Assembly: GCA_002500505.1 (NCBI GenBank)
Contig: DLRM01000026.1
Location: 9,478 to 73,477, forward strand
Reading direction: 5' to 3'
Length of the DNA stretch: 64,000 nt
Source: Planctomycetes bacterium UBA7888
Lineage (GTDB): Bacteria > Planctomycetota > UBA1135
Under the pieces are notes generated by a model that did no database searches, was not told where the DNA came from, and was given only the letters and a program-made list of their open reading frames with translations. The translations under genes and the position numbers were made by a program. Positions 60,748-64,000 of this stretch are shown in pieces. Positions within the stretch are counted from its first letter, which is position 1. Each line of letters opens with the position of its first letter.

Positions 60748-62409
60748 TTAGTAGTCGAGGCGCTGTTCAAAGGGAACGGGCCAAGGGGCAAGCAGTTTAG
60801 GGCGTTTTCCGAAAACGGCTCGAAGACGATGATAGCCATCTGTGAAGATGGGCCGCTTAGTAATGTTTGCGAGGTCTTTAGAAATCCGTTTGGCTAGAGT
60901 TGTGATGGCAGCCATCTCAGGGTAATGAATACGTTCCCATGTATCGCGTGGGGTGTGATAATCTTCGTGTTCGTCCGTGTTGAAAAAGATGACTGGGATT
61001 CCAGCCAGGTAAAAAACAACCTGGTCACTTCGGTCAAAAAACTCTTCGCTTTCGGTGCTTGGGTATAGGTCGAGACCGCGGGTAGCGCGCTGAAGAAGGG
61101 GCGGGAAGATGGGAGAGGACTTTGTTCCCAAAACATGCACCTTGCCTTTGAGGGAACGGCCAATCATGTCCATGTTCACCATGGCGGTTATGTTCTCGCG
61201 AGGAAGATGTGCGGCGGAAAGAAACCAAGCGGCACCGAGCAGTCCAATCTCTTCTCCCGAAAAGTGAATAAAAAGGAGAGTGCGTTTTGGGGCGCCTTCT
61301 TGGACAAAAGATTTTGCAAGAGCAAGAAGGGCGACTGCGCCTGAGCCATTGTCATCGGCGCCATTCCAAATCTCTCCTTCCTCATTCATGCCAACATGGT
61401 CGTAGTGTGCGCCGAGGACAACGATTTCTTTGGAGAGAACTGGGTCGGAGCCGGGAAGTACGGCAAAAAGATTGACTCCCTCTCGTTGGAGCGGAGCGAA
61501 CTGAAGTTTAAGATTGGTCGGTAGGCCAGTGGGGAATCCCATTCCCGTAAGAGAGCGATCTGTTTCTTGAACCCACTCCTGGACTGTGATGTCCGTTATG
61601 GAAAAGGCTGTTTCTAGAACAGGTTGACCGACGAAAGCAACGGGGATGGAAGTTCCAAGCGGAGCCTGGGCTTGAAGCATGCAGAAAAGTTGGTCGGCGA
61701 CATCTGCTGGAGTGAAGTTAGTTTTTGAAAGCTCTTCCAACTGTGCTTGAACTTCCAACATGGGCATGAGAGTTTGGTGAAGTTTGGAAAAATTGGGCCA
61801 ATAAGAATCGCCGACGGCTTCGCGCCGTTTTGCAGGGCCAGGTGGAGCAGCAATGAGGACAGCGGATGCTCCTCGTTCTTCGCACTCACGCACTTTCTTG
61901 GATAGCCGGGCACCAGGAGTGAGCCTTTTGCCATCGAACGGGCTTTTTGGGTCCTTGGCTTGGGGTTCCCAGCGCAAAAGCAGGGCAACTTTTCCTTCAA
62001 GGTCAAGCCCAGCGAAATCGTTGTAGGAGTGTTCGGGTGAGTCTAAGCCATAACCCACAAAGACGAGCTCTCCTTCCACTGAGCCAGGCGGCGAGCTGGG
62101 ATGAGGCAGAAACCAGTCTCCTGCTTCCCACGGAGAAGAGTCGCCGACTTGAAGTTTGCACCCTTCTAAATCCAATCGGCGAGGTTCAGCTGGAAATGCT
62201 TGGCGATAGGAACCGTTGAGGGGTTGAAGGCCAAGTGTCTTGTAACGCTCCACAATCCAATCTGCGGCACGGTGGGCGCCTGGGGAACCGGTTGAGCGGC
62301 CCTCCATGGCGTCGGCGGATAAGTGTTGGAGGTCGGCGCGCAGGGCTTCGGCGGAGAGGGGGTCGTCTTGCGGGGCTAGCGCCGTAAGGAGGAAGAAGAG
62401 GGTTTGCAA
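60748..62409 (-). CDS. M28-family zinc aminopeptidase, exported
   Basis: A 553-residue M28 peptidase from a TTG start with a signal peptide (TLFFLLTALA). The metal site is complete: GAHYDHVGM (His/Asp), NGADDNGSG (Asp), and SGEEIGLLGA (Glu pair), and a PA-like inserted domain (FVGYGLDSPEHSYNDFAGLDL) sits between. It would trim peptides in the periplasm or outside. It is the first gene of a transcript that continues into the ROK kinase. Confidence 0.9.
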   Translation of the reverse strand: MQTLFFLLTALAPQDDPLSAEALRADLQHLSADAMEGRSTGSPGAHRAADWIVERYKTLGLQPLNGSYRQAFPAEPRRLDLEGCKLQVGDSSPWEAGDWFLPHPSSPPGSVEGELVFVGYGLDSPEHSYNDFAGLDLEGKVALLLRWEPQAKDPKSPFDGKRLTPGARLSKKVRECEERGASAVLIAAPPGPAKRREAVGDSYWPNFSKLHQTLMPMLEVQAQLEELSKTNFTPADVADQLFCMLQAQAPLGTSIPVAFVGQPVLETAFSITDITVQEWVQETDRSLTGMGFPTGLPTNLKLQFAPLQREGVNLFAVLPGSDPVLSKEIVVLGAHYDHVGMNEEGEIWNGADDNGSGAVALLALAKSFVQEGAPKRTLLFIHFSGEEIGLLGAAWFLSAAHLPRENITAMVNMDMIGRSLKGKVHVLGTKSSPIFPPLLQRATRGLDLYPSTESEEFFDRSDQVVFYLAGIPVIFFNTDEHEDYHTPRDTWERIHYPEMAAITTLAKRISKDLANITKRPIFTDGYHRLRAVFGKRPKLLAPWPVPFEQRLDY

Positions 62410-62447
62410 TCTGGAGGACAGTCAGGGGATGGCCTATCGTAGGATAT

Positions 62448-62462
62448 TCGGGTTGAACCCGA
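62448..62462. repeat. Inverted repeat before gpmI
   Basis: TCGGGTT and AACCCGA around a single G, ending six bases before the gpmI ATG. It may be an operator or mRNA stem that covers the start region; its role is untested. Confidence 0.35.
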
Positions 62463-62468
62463 GCGACG

Positions 62469-63998
62469 ATGGGTAAGAAGAAACCGACTCTACTTTTGGT
62501 TCTGGATGGTTGGGGGCATGCCGCCGATACCGACTGGAATGCGATTACTAAGGCGCCTGCCGACAACTTTTTGAAGTGGTGGCAGGAGTGGCCGCACGCT
62601 CTATTGTCGGCGAGTGGACAGGAGGTTGGCTTGCCCCTTGGATTGATGGGAAATTCGGAAGTTGGGCACACCAATATTGGTGCCGGCCGGGTGGTCCATC
62701 AAACCATCACCCGGATTGCTGAAACGATTCGCGCGGGCAAGTTTCGACTGAATGGAGCTTTGCGCGGTGCGGTGCAAGCGGCTTTGGATGGGAACTCCAA
62801 TTTGCATTTGTTTGGGTTGATTGGTCCTGGTGGAGTTCACGCTTCCGATGAGCACTACCGAGAGTTGCTCGCGCTTGCCCAGGAAATGGGGCTTCCTGGT
62901 GAGCGGGTGAAAGTTCACGCTCTTTTGGATGGTCGCGACACTCCGCCCACGTCAGCGTCAGGATTTATGGAAAAGTTAGAAGGTATGCTGGCGGAATTTG
63001 GCGGGGATATTGCAAGTATTTGCGGCCGCTATTGGGGAATGGATCGCGATCAACGTTGGAATCGCACGGAGAAGTTTTGGAACTGCATGATTCATGGTCG
63101 CGGAGAGTTTTCTGCACAAAGCGCTCAGGAAGGTTTGCGGCTTGCTGTAGAGCGAGGCGAAACTGACGAGTTCGTTCTGCCCACAGTAATTGGTGCACCG
63201 GCTCCAGTACGAGATGGAGATTCGATTTTCTGTTTTAACTTTCGCGCGGACCGTGTTCGCCAAATGAGTCAGGCTCTCCTGGAAAGCAGCTTTAACTCTT
63301 TTGAGTTGGGCGATGTTCCTCAGATTCAATACGCCACAATGACTCAGTATCGAAAAGACTTTAGTTGTCCAGTCGCTTTCCCTCCCCAGGAATTGCGATC
63401 TTTATTTGGGGAGTTGGTGTCGCAGAAAGGTCTGCGTCAGTTTCGTTGCGCTGAAACGGAAAAGTATGCTCATGTCACGTTCTTTTTTAATGGTGGCCGT
63501 GAGGATGTTTATGAGGGCGAAGAACGCAAGCTCGTGCAGTCTCCACAGATTCCAACTTATGATTTGCAACCCGAAATGTCCGCCCCACAAGTTTGCGATG
63601 AAGTTTGTATGCGTTTAGAAAAGGGAGAGAACGATTTATATGTGGTGAACTTCGCAAACTCTGACATGGTTGGTCATACTGGCAAGCAAGATGCTACAGA
63701 GTCTGCGATTCGGGCCGTGGATGGGTGCTTGGGGAGGATTGTTGAAGAGGCACTAAAACAAGGCGGAACGGTTGCAATCACCGCTGACCATGGAAACGCC
63801 GAGCAAATGCGCGACCCTTCAACGGGGGACATCCATACTGCACATACGGTGAACCCGGTGCCATTTTTAATGATTGGTGAGCGGTATCGCGGTGCTCAAC
63901 TCCGCGAGATGGGCATTTTGGCCGATGTTGCTCCGACCCTAATGGAAACGCTGGGAATTGAGCAGCCCTCGGTTATGGACGGAAACTCCCTTTTTTAG
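62469..63998 (+). CDS. gpmI: 2,3-bisphosphoglycerate-independent phosphoglycerate mutase
   Basis: Interconverts 3- and 2-phosphoglycerate in glycolysis/gluconeogenesis using two Mn ions and a Ser nucleophile. The 509-residue protein shows LLLVLDGWGH, GNSEVGHTNIGAGR (the Ser), HALLDGRDTPP, the second metal site (NFANSDMVGHTG) and ITADHGNAEQM. The whole coding region is inside the window, ending two bases before the edge. Confidence 0.97.
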   Translation: MGKKKPTLLLVLDGWGHAADTDWNAITKAPADNFLKWWQEWPHALLSASGQEVGLPLGLMGNSEVGHTNIGAGRVVHQTITRIAETIRAGKFRLNGALRGAVQAALDGNSNLHLFGLIGPGGVHASDEHYRELLALAQEMGLPGERVKVHALLDGRDTPPTSASGFMEKLEGMLAEFGGDIASICGRYWGMDRDQRWNRTEKFWNCMIHGRGEFSAQSAQEGLRLAVERGETDEFVLPTVIGAPAPVRDGDSIFCFNFRADRVRQMSQALLESSFNSFELGDVPQIQYATMTQYRKDFSCPVAFPPQELRSLFGELVSQKGLRQFRCAETEKYAHVTFFFNGGREDVYEGEERKLVQSPQIPTYDLQPEMSAPQVCDEVCMRLEKGENDLYVVNFANSDMVGHTGKQDATESAIRAVDGCLGRIVEEALKQGGTVAITADHGNAEQMRDPSTGDIHTAHTVNPVPFLMIGERYRGAQLREMGILADVAPTLMETLGIEQPSVMDGNSLF

Positions 63999-64000
63999 GC

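Overview
This window looks like a piece of chromosome from a Gram-negative-type bacterium with roughly balanced base composition. It is most likely a member of the Planctomycetota or a close relative. The support is indirect: exported proteins with hyperbolic little domain homology, an ECF sigma factor whose anti-sigma factor carries TPR-like repeats, a kinase-fold regulator, a sulfatase-like enzyme, a matrixin-type exported metalloprotease with a glycine/serine-rich architecture, few Shine-Dalgarno sequences, frequent GTG/TTG starts and probable CTG starts. I see no insertion sequence, prophage, CRISPR array or rRNA. The region reads as core genome, gene-dense and rich in 1-4 base gene overlaps.

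Layout. 1-8720 (mostly minus): truncated radical SAM protein, M16 peptidase lipoprotein, a ZIP-like/ArsP-like fusion metal permease, fabH, thiE, a zinc-ribbon protein, queG. 8870-13284 (plus): a tightly overlapping ECF sigma / soluble zinc-finger TPR anti-sigma / exported protein cassette, running into pdxA (probable CTG start) and a class IV aminotransferase. 13266-18217: glnA (GS I-alpha type), a membrane sulfatase-like protein, a GNAT protein, a DUF456-type membrane protein. 18321-20769: three consecutive exported LolA-like proteins. 20766-26949: glycosyltransferase, pdxJ, rsmD, a SprT-like protein, manA, an RluB-type pseudouridine synthase and an HD phosphohydrolase, several with ATGA overlaps. 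26966-32268: an exported unknown, a kinase-fold protein that has lost the catalytic Asp, a class I aminotransferase, and a large membrane-anchored unknown. 32395-32522: tRNA-Leu(GAG) and a terminator. 32635-38782: a four-gene unit with an Fe-S/NrfD fusion, a molybdopterin oxidoreductase, a DNA-methylase-like protein and an OprP-type porin, closed by a bidirectional terminator.

38804-48148: groEL and groES behind a lone receiver protein, two small soluble proteins, a metzincin protease with a lipoprotein-like partner, a hairpin-rich leader, a subtilase and a two-component system. 48206-52915: RNase D, a 74-residue Cys-rich exported protein, a CobW-family GTPase and priA. The Cys-rich gene's terminator lies inside the end of the convergent cobW coding region. 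53014-62409: polysaccharide-deacetylase-like protein, unknown exported protein, sodium/solute symporter, NagZ-type GH3 enzyme, Ntn asparaginase-family enzyme, ROK kinase and M28 peptidase, which together suggest uptake and breakdown of amino-sugar/peptide material. 62469-63998: gpmI.

The best leads for something undescribed are the Cys-rich/CobW pair with its embedded terminator, the molybdoenzyme-methylase-porin operon, the sigma/TPR-anti-sigma/exported cassette, the LolA-like trio, the class IV aminotransferase with His where the PLP lysine is expected, and the two probable CTG starts. All calls come from reading the sequence; no database search was possible.
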